A stretch of 64,000 nucleotides of DNA, from NCBI GenBank assembly GCA_023663345.1, contig JAMPHR010000003.1, forward strand, positions 196,786 to 260,785, read 5' to 3'. Made by a program: the position numbers and the translations under genes. Source of the stretch: Paenibacillus sp. Its GTDB lineage: Bacteria > Bacteroidota > Bacteroidia > Bacteroidales > Muribaculaceae. Below are positions 36,925 through 46,464 of this stretch, piece after piece. The notes below the pieces were generated by a model, which ran no database searches, was not told the origin of the DNA, and saw only the letters and a program-made list of their open reading frames with translations. How positions within the stretch are numbered: the stretch's first letter is position 1; every line of letters begins with the position of its first letter.

Positions 36925-39489
36925 TTAGTAGATTAGTTCGATATCGTCGATGTAGAGCTCTGATCCTATATACTCGCCTCCGGAGGTGTTTTTGGCACCG
37001 GGACAACGCCAGAAAGTTGTGTCCTTAATCAACGCATCGGCATTAGCTGACGATTTGAATATAACGCTTAAGCTGGTAGCTTTTTGGGTTAAGTCGGTGT
37101 AATTAAGATCCAGTGGCACGGGTGTATATGAATTCTGCTCGGTGAGTTGTTTTGAGGCTGTTGCAATTACGTTGTTTCCTGAATATAAGAAAACCTCAAC
37201 AGTGCCGTAATCACCGTTTCCGGGAGTTACCACCTCGTAGCGATAGAAGAATGATATTCCTGTAGGCCTGGAGGTAAAAGCGGTTCCATATATCGGATTA
37301 CCGTCGATATAAGATCCGAGGAATAATTCTCCGGCAGTCCTGTTATCACATGTTCCAAAACCTGATCCACTCGCTTTGGCGGTATTTCCGCTGCCCCAAC
37401 CTACGGTACGAATCAGGGCTGCGTTGGCTCCGGATTTTTGCTTGTCGGAATGAAGAGTGGCGTTGCCCACAGTGTTTCCGTCGCCTGATGTAGATGTTCC
37501 CCAAGATCCGCCTGAATCGCCACTTTTGGTGCTCCGGCTATTTGCAGGAATGACTGCGGAAGTTGACTTGTATGCGCATCCTTTAGTGTTGAGACCATTG
37601 CCGCTTCCGCTACCTGACTGGGAGGTGGTGAGGGCATTGTTGGTTGACCATGAGCTCTCGGGGATCCATAGATACTGGTAGTCGCCCTTTTTCTCGGATG
37701 TCCATTCATCGAAGCCCGGATGGAGCAACTGTGTGGCCGATTCGGTAGATAATATAGCCGGAGCTGTGGTTTCGTCGGAAAGTTTGGCCCGGAATGTATA
37801 AGTGAATGACGGGTTAAGGCCTGAAATCTTATATACAGCCTCACCGGATGCACGGGTTGTTTCCGGGAGGAGAGATGCTTCGGCCTGAGAGAATGTGTTG
37901 CCACCGTCGGTGGAAATCTCAAATTTCACGTCGGCTTTGGATGCGAATGCCTCATCGTTGGTAAATCTTACTGAAGCGTAAGCATGTTTAGCGAAAGCAT
38001 TTGTCTGATCCGAGAGCAGACGGATGGAGGGTACATGCAGAATGTATTCCTCGGATGCGATCTTATCGGTTGTCGCCTTGATGGTGAGGTTGGAGTCAAG
38101 GGTGATTTCTGAGGAACTTACTGAGAGTGAATAGTAGCCGTCGGGGCTGAGTGTACGGTCAGTGATTGACAGATCGGACCATGTGCCACGGCTGTTTTTG
38201 GCTGAAAGTTTCACGTCATTGATATTCCCGCCATTGTAGTTGATGAGCACCGAAGCCTGTCCCGCAGAGGTGATCTCGGATCCGTCGAGAATGGACAATA
38301 TGAGTTCACCTACGTTGACGGTGAAGAGTTCATTAGATATTGATGCTCCATTTTCATCAGTCACAGTGAGGGTGAACGTGGTGGAATTGTCACCTCCATC
38401 GATATAACGGATATTGGATACCACTTTGGATAAGTCGATTACTCCAAACACATCGGATGTGCCAGATAGGCCGCGTGTAACCAGACCGAGGTTTTCGAGA
38501 GTAGATTGAACTGCTCCCGGATTGGTGAGATCGATACTTGCAGGCCATCCCTGACTGGTGAAAGCCCCCGTGGTTGAGAGATTGGCAGACGCGATCTTGC
38601 CACGTGCCACTATAGTGGCTTTTAATGGAGCGCTATAAGTGCTGCCTGCCACGACGCTGATGTTTTGGCCGAGGTTCATATTCTCGAGCATGATCACCGG
38701 TTCGGGCGCAAGGTTGGGAAGATTGCTGTCGGAGATGTCAATGTCAAAGGTTTTTTCTTCGATATTATCGTCGATGAGGATATTGAGAGTCTCTCCGTTG
38801 ATTGAGCCAGCATCCACGTCGAGGGTGACATTGTAGCGATGACGTGCCTGGGCTTTGAATGGGTCGATCTGGGCTGTAGCCTGGAGTCCGTTAGGTTTTG
38901 TAAAGCTTACGCTGATCATCACATTTCCGGGGTTGAGGTACAGCTGGCGTCCGGCGTTGTCATCCCAGTCATATTCGTTGCCGGAGGCAGAAGTGACTGA
39001 TATGGAATATCCGGAGAGACAGTCAGTGAATCCCTGGGATAGAGAGATGTTTACTATAGAGTTGGCAAGCGTGACAGGAAGGCTCACCTGGGTTTCGGTG
39101 TTGTATTTGACGATCAGAGACTGAGATCCGTAATAGTAAGGGAGATTCCAGCCTTCCGTTCCCGCTGTGCCATAGGATGCTTCAAGTAGGTATTGGCCGA
39201 TAGTTACTTTCTGACGGTCGCCGAATTCAGCATAAGTGAATGTTTTGGGGGACTCGGACGTGTCGGATGTCTTGGTCAACTTGAGAGAGAGATCTTCTTT
39301 GCTGATCTCCATTGCATTGGCTCGTGATTGGGCGGCCATGTCGGTCTTGAGTGGAGACGGGTCGAAGTCGAGATTGATGGCTACGAATCCGGCGTCTTCT
39401 CCAGCGAGGACGGTATCCTCGCCACATCCAGTGGTTGTGGACCAGAGGAGTGACGTGCATGCTATGCCCGCTAAAATGGTTTTATTCAT
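36925..39489 (-). CDS. DUF4493/PCMD surface lipoprotein
   Basis: 854 residues, first gene of the three-gene operon. The lipobox is near Cys22 (STTTGC). DUF4493 region (about 30-250: IGQYLLEASYGTAGTEGWNL, YYYGSQSLIVKYNTETQVSL), several Ig-like segments in the middle, and a C-terminal PCMD-like domain (LHPGFDEWTSEKKGDYQYLW, FRYEVVTPGNG-type core, IGSELYIDDIELIY) rich in Ser/Gly/Thr (about 640-710). The shared N-terminal pattern with the next two genes points to duplication. A role in binding glycans or other cells is an inference. Confidence 0.83.
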   Translation of the reverse strand: MNKTILAGIACTSLLWSTTTGCGEDTVLAGEDAGFVAINLDFDPSPLKTDMAAQSRANAMEISKEDLSLKLTKTSDTSESPKTFTYAEFGDRQKVTIGQYLLEASYGTAGTEGWNLPYYYGSQSLIVKYNTETQVSLPVTLANSIVNISLSQGFTDCLSGYSISVTSASGNEYDWDDNAGRQLYLNPGNVMISVSFTKPNGLQATAQIDPFKAQARHRYNVTLDVDAGSINGETLNILIDDNIEEKTFDIDISDSNLPNLAPEPVIMLENMNLGQNISVVAGSTYSAPLKATIVARGKIASANLSTTGAFTSQGWPASIDLTNPGAVQSTLENLGLVTRGLSGTSDVFGVIDLSKVVSNIRYIDGGDNSTTFTLTVTDENGASISNELFTVNVGELILSILDGSEITSAGQASVLINYNGGNINDVKLSAKNSRGTWSDLSITDRTLSPDGYYSLSVSSSEITLDSNLTIKATTDKIASEEYILHVPSIRLLSDQTNAFAKHAYASVRFTNDEAFASKADVKFEISTDGGNTFSQAEASLLPETTRASGEAVYKISGLNPSFTYTFRAKLSDETTAPAILSTESATQLLHPGFDEWTSEKKGDYQYLWIPESSWSTNNALTTSQSGSGSGNGLNTKGCAYKSTSAVIPANSRSTKSGDSGGSWGTSTSGDGNTVGNATLHSDKQKSGANAALIRTVGWGSGNTAKASGSGFGTCDNRTAGELFLGSYIDGNPIYGTAFTSRPTGISFFYRYEVVTPGNGDYGTVEVFLYSGNNVIATASKQLTEQNSYTPVPLDLNYTDLTQKATSLSVIFKSSANADALIKDTTFWRCPGAKNTSGGEYIGSELYIDDIELIY

Positions 39490-39595
39490 AAATAATTAAC
39501 GTTAATGTTAACGTGTCGTTAGGAAGTCGTTTTCGGTTGAACTATAATACGGTTGTGTAGTGAGCACTGCCTGTTTCAGATAACGAAAATTTTGA

Positions 39596-39626
39596 CAAAA
39601 TTAGTGATTTTTTTGCTATTGGCAAT
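39596..39626 (-). promoter_or_regulatory. Promoter of the DUF4493 operon
   Basis: Minus strand ATTG (39626-39623), 19 bp, TAATTTTG (39603-39596). One mismatch in -33. A leader of about 100 nt precedes the first ATG. The rest of the 320 bp gene-free stretch (39490-39809) is AT-rich and holds the tig terminator. Confidence 0.65.
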
Positions 39627-39716
39627 GAATTTTTTGTGTTTAGAATACGAATGTGGCAATATTGTAACACATTTGACCAATAGTGAGATAACGATAAAAA
39701 CTGCTTGAAATGAGAT

Positions 39717-39764
39717 AAAAAAGAGCCATCCATCGTGGCTATCGGAAATAGCCGGATGGATGGC
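39717..39764 (-). terminator. Intrinsic terminator of tig
   Basis: Minus strand GCCATCCATC (39764-39755) pairs with GATGGATGGC (39734-39725), with GGCTAT/ATAGCC continuing the stem, followed by TCTTTTTT. It lies 45 bp after tig. Confidence 0.92.
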
Positions 39765-39809
39765 TGTGAAATTTTCAGTCGGGACGAGTGTGCCCCGATG
39801 ACGGATGGA

Positions 39810-41150
39810 TTAGAGGTTCTGGGCGAGTTCCTTGAACTTGTCGAGCGATACGGTCTCCTTGTCGAGGCTTACGAGGCCTTCGATAGTAGCGTAGAGCTTG
39901 GACGAGAGGATCTGCTGAACGAGCTGGTTGCGGATCTCTTCCTTGGCGATCTGCTCCTTGGCATACTTGGTGATGATCTCGTCGTCCATACCTGCGAGGC
40001 CATACTGGGCAAACTGGCGGGCGGTGAGCATCTTGGCAGTGTCGAGCAGTTCGTTCTCCTCAATCTTGATCTCGAGGCCACGGAGCAGGTTGTTCTCGAT
40101 GATCTCGTGCTTGATAGCGTTCTCCTGAGCTGCGTAAGCCTCGTCGGCGTTCTCAGCATCGGCGAAGAAGAGCTTCTTGATGGTAGCAGCGGGGAGAGTC
40201 ATGTCGCCATACTTCTCCATCATAGCCTTGTCGAAGGTGTTGCGGAAGAGGATGTGGGTGTTCTGAGCGAGCTCACCGGCGATCATATCCTTGATGGCAG
40301 CGCGGTACTCCTCCTCGTTGTGAACCTTGTCGGGACCGAATACGGTGTTGTAGTACTCCTCACCGAGCTCTGCGGGGATGTTGACGATGATCTCGGAGAT
40401 GTTCATCTCGAAGTCGCTGTGGATGTCACCGGCGATAGCCTTGTCGACATGGAGCATTGAAGCGAGCTCGCCTGCGTCGCCACCGGCAGCCTTGTTGGGG
40501 TTGAACACTACCTTGTCGCCGGGCTTCTTGCCGTCAAACTTGGCAGCCTCCTCCTTGTCCTTGAAGTAGAGGGGGAACACGATGCCGTCGGTAACCTGGA
40601 TGGCGCCTTCGTTGGTGCTCACCTCGCCGTTCTCGTTGAGCTGCATGAGTGTGCCTTTTACAACACCGTCGGCGGTCATTTCCTCACCGGGCTTCTGAGA
40701 GCCGAAACGCTTGCGCATTGCAGTGTCCTGCTCGTTGATCATCTCGTCGGTGACTTCGATCTCGTAGTAGGGATAGTGATCCTCAGCGTTGGGCTTGATG
40801 TCGAGCTGGGGAATGAGGGCGATGTCATACTTGAACTCCTGGTCGCCTTCCTCGAAAGCTTCCTTAACCTCAACGGGTACGGGGTGACCCATTACGTTGA
40901 GCTTGTTCTCGGTGATATAGTCGATAACGGCACGGTAAACGGTGTCGTTGATCACATCGCTGGTCATCTGCTTGCCGAAACGACGCTTCAGCTCGCCAAA
41001 GGGTACATGACCTTTGCGGAAACCGGGGATCACGTGAGTGCGACCGATCTCCTTGATTTTCTTGGTCACTTCGTCCTTATAGTCATTCTCTTCGATGGCT
41101 ACCGTGAGGCGAAGCTCAACGGGAGAGATCTCTTCCTTTGAAATGTTCAT
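39810..41150 (-). CDS. tig: Trigger factor
   Basis: 446 residues from the ATG at 41150 (MNISKEEISPVELRLTVAIE); the longer frame starts upstream of the promoter's transcript. The N-terminal ribosome-binding loop has GFRKGHVPF (family GFRxGxxP). A mid domain (about 150-245) occupies the PPIase position and a long helical C-terminal part forms the chaperone cradle. It meets nascent chains at the ribosome exit. Codon choice is biased, as in a highly expressed gene. Confidence 0.95.
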   Translation of the reverse strand: MNISKEEISPVELRLTVAIEENDYKDEVTKKIKEIGRTHVIPGFRKGHVPFGELKRRFGKQMTSDVINDTVYRAVIDYITENKLNVMGHPVPVEVKEAFEEGDQEFKYDIALIPQLDIKPNAEDHYPYYEIEVTDEMINEQDTAMRKRFGSQKPGEEMTADGVVKGTLMQLNENGEVSTNEGAIQVTDGIVFPLYFKDKEEAAKFDGKKPGDKVVFNPNKAAGGDAGELASMLHVDKAIAGDIHSDFEMNISEIIVNIPAELGEEYYNTVFGPDKVHNEEEYRAAIKDMIAGELAQNTHILFRNTFDKAMMEKYGDMTLPAATIKKLFFADAENADEAYAAQENAIKHEIIENNLLRGLEIKIEENELLDTAKMLTARQFAQYGLAGMDDEIITKYAKEQIAKEEIRNQLVQQILSSKLYATIEGLVSLDKETVSLDKFKELAQNL

Positions 41151-41244
41151 TTTTATAAGGTAATTATCTGATATATTAATATTTCGCCGGGGTAAAACCG
41201 ACATCATGCGGTGATGTCAAGGGGCAATAAGCCCATTCAGCGTG

Positions 41245-41276
41245 CAAAATTAACAAAATAAATCAACATTCGCAAA
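41245..41276 (-). promoter_or_regulatory. Promoter of tig
   Basis: Minus strand TTTG (41276-41273), 20 bp, TAATTTTG (41252-41245). Full consensus match; the transcript should start near 41238, about 88 bp before the ATG. Confidence 0.8.
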
Positions 41277-41335
41277 CTAATGTTGGGATGTTAACCCGCG
41301 TTAACCCGTTCAATCAAAAATCGTAACGTGATGTG

Positions 41336-42301
41336 TCAGCGGGTGAAGCGGGGGGCGGTGAGGCGTGCTCCGCGCAGATAGTCGGCGGTGGGTACGCGAC
41401 GTTTGCCAGGTGCCTGGAGCGAGAGTACGCGCAGGGGGGTTGTGGCTGTGCCTACGGTGAGCGTGTCGCCCTCGATGAGTATCTCGCCCGGGGCAAGCGT
41501 CTCAGCGGTGGACGCGGGGGCTGTCTCGAATATCTTCACAGCACCCTGCTCCTTGCCGTCGGAGATGAGTGTGCTCCATGCGGCAGGGTAGGGGGAGAGT
41601 CCGCGCACATGATTGTGGATCCGTTCGGCGGGCTGATCCCAGTTGATCTCGCAGTCCTCCTTGAAGATCTTTGGGGCAGGGGTTGGCTCGGTGTCACCTA
41701 TAAGCTGATCCTGGGGGATGGGCGAGAGGGTACCGGCCACGATGTCGTCGATGGTCTTGACGGTGAGTTTGGCTCCGAGGTGCATGAGACGGTCGTGAAC
41801 GTCGCCAACATTGTCGGTGGGGAGGATGGCGATGCGCTCCTGCGAGATGATGTCGCCGGTGTCGATCTCGTGCTTGAGGAAGAATGTGGTGACGCCGGTC
41901 TCGGTATCGCCGTTCATCACGGCGCGGTTGATGGGGGCGGCTCCACGGTAGCGAGGCAGGAGAGAGGCGTGGAGATTGAAGGTGCCGAGACGGGGCATGG
42001 TCCATACCACCTCGGGGAGCATACGGAATGCGATGACTATGAAGAGGTCGGCGCGGAGCGAGCGCAGGTGCTCGACAAATTCGGGGTCCTTGAGCTTGAC
42101 GGGCTGCATCACCTCGATGCCGTGCTCGAGGGCGCAGAGCTTGACGGGCGACTGGAACATCTTGTGGCCACGTCCGGCAGGCTTGTCGGGCATGGTCACT
42201 ACGCCCACTACGTTGTAGCCGTTGCTGATTATGGCTTCGAGGCTTTCTACTGCAAACTCGGGCGTGCCGAGGAATACTATGCGGAGATCCTGTTTTGTCA
42301 T
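41336..42301 (-). CDS. fmt: Methionyl-tRNA formyltransferase
   Basis: 321 residues. N-terminal formyltransferase fold: IVFLGTPEFAVESLEAI, NLHASLLPRYRGAAPINRAV (the SLLPxxRGxAPI signature) and TGVTTFFLKHEIDTGDIISQ; a C-terminal OB-like tRNA-binding domain follows (about 205-320). It formylates the initiator Met-tRNA. Its ATG overlaps the porU stop (ATGA at 42301-42298), so it is translated after porU. Confidence 0.97.
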   Translation of the reverse strand: MTKQDLRIVFLGTPEFAVESLEAIISNGYNVVGVVTMPDKPAGRGHKMFQSPVKLCALEHGIEVMQPVKLKDPEFVEHLRSLRADLFIVIAFRMLPEVVWTMPRLGTFNLHASLLPRYRGAAPINRAVMNGDTETGVTTFFLKHEIDTGDIISQERIAILPTDNVGDVHDRLMHLGAKLTVKTIDDIVAGTLSPIPQDQLIGDTEPTPAPKIFKEDCEINWDQPAERIHNHVRGLSPYPAAWSTLISDGKEQGAVKIFETAPASTAETLAPGEILIEGDTLTVGTATTPLRVLSLQAPGKRRVPTADYLRGARLTAPRFTR

Positions 42302-45300
42302 TTCTTCTTTACGATTGTAAATTCTATTTCGGGTGAGGATGTGTAATAGGGGGATGCGTCGATGATCACCGAGGCACGATAGGTGCCGTCGGGGACGGGG
42401 AAACCGTCGTCGTCCGAGAGGTCCCAGGTGAGGGTGGACGATGTCATGGGGCGCGACAGCACTGTGGTGCCTTCCATGTCGCGGACAATTAGGCGCGAGG
42501 AGTTTACCAGGGCGGCATCGAGGTTGTGGGCGAGGGTGAAGGTGATGTTGTGGCGGGCGATGCGGTCGGAGGCTGTGAGCATGACTTCCTTGCCGGCGTC
42601 CATCACGATGAAACTGATGCTTTCAGTCGATGAGTTGCCTGCACGGTCGCGGGCTGTGACAGTGACGGTGTGGGTGCCGTCGGAGAGGTTGTCGAATTTA
42701 TATCGTCCGGTAGCTGTGCCCGATCCGGTGGGGCGGATGGCCAGGGCAGCGCCGGAGAGCGTGGACCCGTCGAGTGATATTCTGGGGGCCGAGCCTATGG
42801 CGGTCTCGTTCATGTCGATGCCCGAGCCACGGTCGGAAATCTCGATTATGAGGGTGAGTGACGGGCTGACAGGGGCGTTGCTCGACGGGTCGGTATCGTC
42901 GAGTTGCAGACTGATCGCAGGTGGCTCAGTATCGGAGGCCGATGGGGGCGAGCCGGCCTGGTTGTCGGTTATCGACAGGCGGTTGTCTCCTCCCGAGGCT
43001 ATGACTTTGCGGTCGGAGACGGCATACATGGTGACACGGTTGTGCCCCGAGGTGGATGTTGAGGGGTGGGTGGCGACACAGCTCCACTGGCCATCGCTGA
43101 CCTCGACTTCGGCGGAGAATACCGAGTATTCATCTATTGAAAGCTGTACAGGGGTGTCGGTATTGTCGTGGCGTAATGTGGTCTTGGTGTGGGGAGCTTC
43201 GAATATGTTGAGCCTGAGCCGGCCCGAGAATGAGGTGTCGACGTTGCCGTCGGCGAGGAGTATCGCACCTGAGATTGTGACGGGTGTCAGGGCGCTGACA
43301 TTGATTTCACCGGTGTCATCGCTGACTTTGCAGTCGCCCACCGAGGTGATGATGGCTGTGGCCTCGGGGTAGTAGCGCGGAAGAGCCGGATCTCCAAGGA
43401 AATTGTAGCACAGATTGTTGGTCTGGATGTCGGAATGGGGCTTGTTGCCATTGACTGCGAGGCGGAACACGTCGCCCAGACATTCGCCTCCGTCGGATGA
43501 ATAGAACAGACGGGTGAAGGCGTTGTTGAGGTCGTGGTTGTAGTTCATGAACACTTCGTTACAGGCGCCTATCAGTACGATCGGGCCGGGATTGTGCATC
43601 GCCATGGTTCGCCCGATACATACATCGGGGATGTCGATAGGCGAGGTGTTGCACGATGCGAGGAACACTACCGGCAGGGAGCCGTAGCGTGTGGAATTTT
43701 CGAGCAATGAGGTGTGATTGTAGTGGGAGATCTCGTCGATACTGCTGTGGCCGGTGTAGGTGAACATGCGGAAGTCTCCCCCGAGACGCGACTGGAGGTA
43801 GCGTTGCATGTCGCGGGAGGTTTTCGCGTTGGCGTTAGAAAGGCTGAACAGCGAGAGGTGGGTGCGGTACAGTGTGGGATACCGGGTGAGGGACGAGATG
43901 ATCTCGCCCACATTTTCCGAGGCTTTGATGTGTCCGTTGCTGTTGCCTATGCCTCCCGAGATTATCGCATGGTTGAATGATCCGGCAAGGAATGGATCCT
44001 CGAGATAGGCGATGCACTTGTCGACATAGGAGCGGGCCGAGGCTTCGTCGACCGAGGGGATGCGACCCACGCTTATCTCGGCATCACGGCATAAGCGGGC
44101 AAGCGATGGGGTGATCTGTCCGGCAAGCGTGCCGAAATAGAGGTCGGGGCTGTAGAGTTTTGTCTCATAGCACATTTCGAGAGGATCCTCGGTGGAATAT
44201 GTGACGAGATATTCAGTGCCTGAATTGTTGTCGGAACTGCGCATGTCGCACGATCCCTGGCCGAACAACAGCAGATAGCGCAACGGCCTGTCGTCACCAG
44301 CCATGCGCATCACCAGATGGCGGAGACCGTTGGGGTGAAGCGCTCCGGAGGAGAACTCGTTGAACACCTCCTCCTGGGTCACGACTCCCACCTTTAAACC
44401 TTGGATGTTTTGGTGAGCTTCGGCAAGACGCATGGCCTCACTATGGGTTGTCCCGGTGGTGACTATGAGCATGTCGAGGTCGTGGAGGGAGGAGCGCAGA
44501 GATTGGCAGGGTACTTCTCCGCAAAATTCAGGGACAGGTGCCAGGGATGGGTCGAATGTCACTATAACAGCATCGGCAGATTCATCGGTCGCACGGGGGT
44601 GGACGGTGATACCCGCCGAGGGGTCATCGCTGATGTGGAGTCTCACAGGGATGCGCGGATCGGATACATCCCACGCCATGAAATCAGCCTCATCGCCCGT
44701 GAAAGTGAGAACCGCACCCGGGGTTAGGCCGGAGAAATACATCATACGTTTTCCGCCGGACACGGAGTTGCGTCTCTTATATATATAGGTGGTGGATGCG
44801 AGTGCGAGGGTGGAGAATGATCCCGGATTACTGAATGAGGCTGTGACGGCAGAGGCCTGACCGTCGATGCGGAGAGTGGCCGAGCTGTTCTGCTTCAGTG
44901 AGTAGAGCAGATGGCTCGCCGAGGCGTTGCTGAACAGACGGTCGGGGATGACATTGAAGGAATTGATGCTCCCGGAGAATGTCACATTGATGCTCTGGGC
45001 CGACGGGCGGTCATGCACCCACATATATGAATAGTATAGCGAAGCCGATCCTTCGTGTCCGTCGGTATCGAAAGTGGCTGTGAGTGGAGAGCCGGTCTCG
45101 ATATTACGTGAGCATGAAGCGAGGCCACGCCGTGCCGGACGCTCGTCACGGTAGACGTGGTGGGTTATGGAGGTGTGGGTGGGGATGCGTGACGAGATCT
45201 GCTCCACAGGTGATGAAACGGTCATGTCGGGGGAGCTTGTTCCGGCTGTCTCTCCTATGAAATAGCAGGATCCGCGTGAGTAGTGGTTGTAATGGATCTC

Positions 45301-45663
45301 GCAGGGTTGCTGATCGGATGATGACGGAATCACACGCTGATCGCCCTCACCGAAAAAGTATATGGCATCTCCGGTCCTCATTACCGGGAGGACGGGCAGG
45401 CCGTCGGGGGCTGTGTCGAGAGTATGTGCCCGATCCACACTGCCGTATCCGGCAACAGTGATGCGTGACGGGTCGGAAAATCCCCATTCCGCCAATAGGT
45501 CGAGTGGCAGACGGTAGACTCCGGTGGAATCGACATGTATCTTCACCCAATGGCCGGTCGCGAGCAGAGATCCATCTGTCACAGCCGATGCGTGGACTGG
45601 CGATGGCATGATGATAGCCATTGTCATGATACACATTATATATAGGATGGATTTATGGAGCAC
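42298..45663 (-). CDS. porU: Type IX secretion system sortase PorU
   Basis: About 1121 residues from a GTG at 45663, which gives the signal peptide MLHKSILYIMCIMTMAIIMP, then SPVHA. The open frame runs on to 45840, but that stretch crosses a terminator and the tRNA-Leu gene, so it cannot be coding. The gingipain-type C25 peptidase core has the catalytic His639 in YTGHSSIDEI and Cys671 in VVFLASCNTSPID. PorU removes the C-terminal sorting domain of type IX cargo and attaches A-LPS on the cell surface. No C-terminal sorting domain of its own is evident; beta domains fill the rest (SDRGSGIDMNETAIG). Coupled to fmt. Confidence 0.88.
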   Translation of the reverse strand: MLHKSILYIMCIMTMAIIMPSPVHASAVTDGSLLATGHWVKIHVDSTGVYRLPLDLLAEWGFSDPSRITVAGYGSVDRAHTLDTAPDGLPVLPVMRTGDAIYFFGEGDQRVIPSSSDQQPCEIHYNHYSRGSCYFIGETAGTSSPDMTVSSPVEQISSRIPTHTSITHHVYRDERPARRGLASCSRNIETGSPLTATFDTDGHEGSASLYYSYMWVHDRPSAQSINVTFSGSINSFNVIPDRLFSNASASHLLYSLKQNSSATLRIDGQASAVTASFSNPGSFSTLALASTTYIYKRRNSVSGGKRMMYFSGLTPGAVLTFTGDEADFMAWDVSDPRIPVRLHISDDPSAGITVHPRATDESADAVIVTFDPSLAPVPEFCGEVPCQSLRSSLHDLDMLIVTTGTTHSEAMRLAEAHQNIQGLKVGVVTQEEVFNEFSSGALHPNGLRHLVMRMAGDDRPLRYLLLFGQGSCDMRSSDNNSGTEYLVTYSTEDPLEMCYETKLYSPDLYFGTLAGQITPSLARLCRDAEISVGRIPSVDEASARSYVDKCIAYLEDPFLAGSFNHAIISGGIGNSNGHIKASENVGEIISSLTRYPTLYRTHLSLFSLSNANAKTSRDMQRYLQSRLGGDFRMFTYTGHSSIDEISHYNHTSLLENSTRYGSLPVVFLASCNTSPIDIPDVCIGRTMAMHNPGPIVLIGACNEVFMNYNHDLNNAFTRLFYSSDGGECLGDVFRLAVNGNKPHSDIQTNNLCYNFLGDPALPRYYPEATAIITSVGDCKVSDDTGEINVSALTPVTISGAILLADGNVDTSFSGRLRLNIFEAPHTKTTLRHDNTDTPVQLSIDEYSVFSAEVEVSDGQWSCVATHPSTSTSGHNRVTMYAVSDRKVIASGGDNRLSITDNQAGSPPSASDTEPPAISLQLDDTDPSSNAPVSPSLTLIIEISDRGSGIDMNETAIGSAPRISLDGSTLSGAALAIRPTGSGTATGRYKFDNLSDGTHTVTVTARDRAGNSSTESISFIVMDAGKEVMLTASDRIARHNITFTLAHNLDAALVNSSRLIVRDMEGTTVLSRPMTSSTLTWDLSDDDGFPVPDGTYRASVIIDASPYYTSSPEIEFTIVKKK

Positions 45664-45714
45664 TGCCGTGATTATGGGTGAGGCGGGGGGATGTGGTAAT
45701 AGATGGGGATTATG

Positions 45715-45761
45715 AAAAAGCCCCGCGTTCCCCTCGTGAAAATGTAAGAGGCCTGCGGGGC
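45715..45761 (-). terminator. Intrinsic terminator of tRNA-Leu
   Basis: Minus strand GCCCCGC (45761-45755) pairs with GCGGGGC (45726-45720), followed by TTTTTC. It lies between the tRNA and porU and excludes any longer porU start. Confidence 0.85.
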
Positions 45762-45770
45762 AAGATGCTG

Positions 45771-45854
45771 TGCTCGAAGCGGGACTCGAACCCGCACGGT
45801 CGCAATGACCAAAGGATTTTAAGTCCTTCGTGTCTACCATTCCACCATTCGAGC
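45771..45854 (-). tRNA. tRNA-Leu(TAA)
   Basis: Minus-strand class II cloverleaf: acceptor GCTCGAA/TTCGAGC, anticodon stem AAGGA/TCCTT with loop CTTAAAA (anticodon TAA), long variable arm, T arm GCGGG-TTCGAGT-CCCGC. The CCA end is not encoded, unlike the tRNA-Arg gene. Confidence 0.94.
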
Positions 45855-45869
45855 ATCCGAAAAGCGATG

Positions 45870-45877
45870 CAAAGTTA
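45870..45877 (-). promoter_or_regulatory. -7 promoter element of tRNA-Leu
   Basis: Minus strand TAACTTTG, 15 bp before the tRNA 5' end, the same distance and type as at tRNA-Arg. No -33 TTTG at the expected spacing. Confidence 0.55.
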
Positions 45878-45932
45878 GTACTTTTTTCCTTAAGATTGAT
45901 ATATGCGGTGACTTTTTCTCATCTTTTTTGTG

Positions 45933-45940
45933 TACTTTTG
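45933..45940 (+). promoter_or_regulatory. -7 promoter element of the DUF4494 operon
   Basis: TACTTTTG, 41 bp before the DUF4494 ATG. The -33 spacing reads GACT; not a full match. Confidence 0.5.
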
Positions 45941-45981
45941 TAGTCCGAACAATAATTTTAGAATAATATTACACTCTTACA

Positions 45982-46434
45982 ATGTCAATCTGGTTCGAAA
46001 CAAAAGTCCGTTACGACAAGACAATGGAGAACGGTGCCCAGAAGAAGGTCACCGAAGCATATATGGTAGATGCCCTTTCATTCACTGAGGCTGAGGCCCG
46101 TATCTCGGAGGAGATCGCCCACTTCACCTCGGAGTATAATGTCTCAGCTGTGAAGATTTCCAAAATCTCCGAGATCTTCCGCCAGAAGACCGGCGACAAG
46201 TGGTATCTTGTGAAAGCCGCGTTCATCACTCTCGACGAGAAGACCGCAGTGGAGAAAAGATCGATCACCCAGTTCCTCGTCGCTGCCGATTCCTTCAAGG
46301 AGGCTTACGACAATTTCATGGAGGGAATGAGCGGAACCATGGCCGATTTCGAGATCAACACCATCCAGGAGACTCCCATCATGGATGTGTATGAGGCCGA
46401 TCTCAGCGGTAAGGGTTCCAAGGAAGGAGAATAA
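45982..46434 (+). CDS. DUF4494 domain protein
   Basis: 150 residues, cytoplasmic, no signal peptide. The pattern WFETKVRYDKTMENGAQKKV, EAYMVDALSFTEAEARI, KWYLVKAAFITLDEKTAVEK and FLVAADSFKEAYDNFMEGM fits DUF4494, a small family restricted mostly to Bacteroidota, of unknown function. It is the first of a plus-strand series with YggS, NeuC-like and CBS-nucleotidyltransferase genes, 30 bp before the YggS gene. Confidence 0.85.
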   Translation: MSIWFETKVRYDKTMENGAQKKVTEAYMVDALSFTEAEARISEEIAHFTSEYNVSAVKISKISEIFRQKTGDKWYLVKAAFITLDEKTAVEKRSITQFLVAADSFKEAYDNFMEGMSGTMADFEINTIQETPIMDVYEADLSGKGSKEGE

Positions 46435-46464
46435 TCCGGTCACACACACTGTAGACTCACATCA

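Noticed and set aside
41333-42346. Plus-strand open frame of 337 codons
   Set aside because: Antisense to fmt, no recognisable domain, unusual composition rich in Gly, Val and His.
45664-45840. Upstream extension of the porU reading frame
   Set aside because: It crosses a terminator hairpin and most of tRNA-Leu; a signal peptide appears only from the GTG at 45663.
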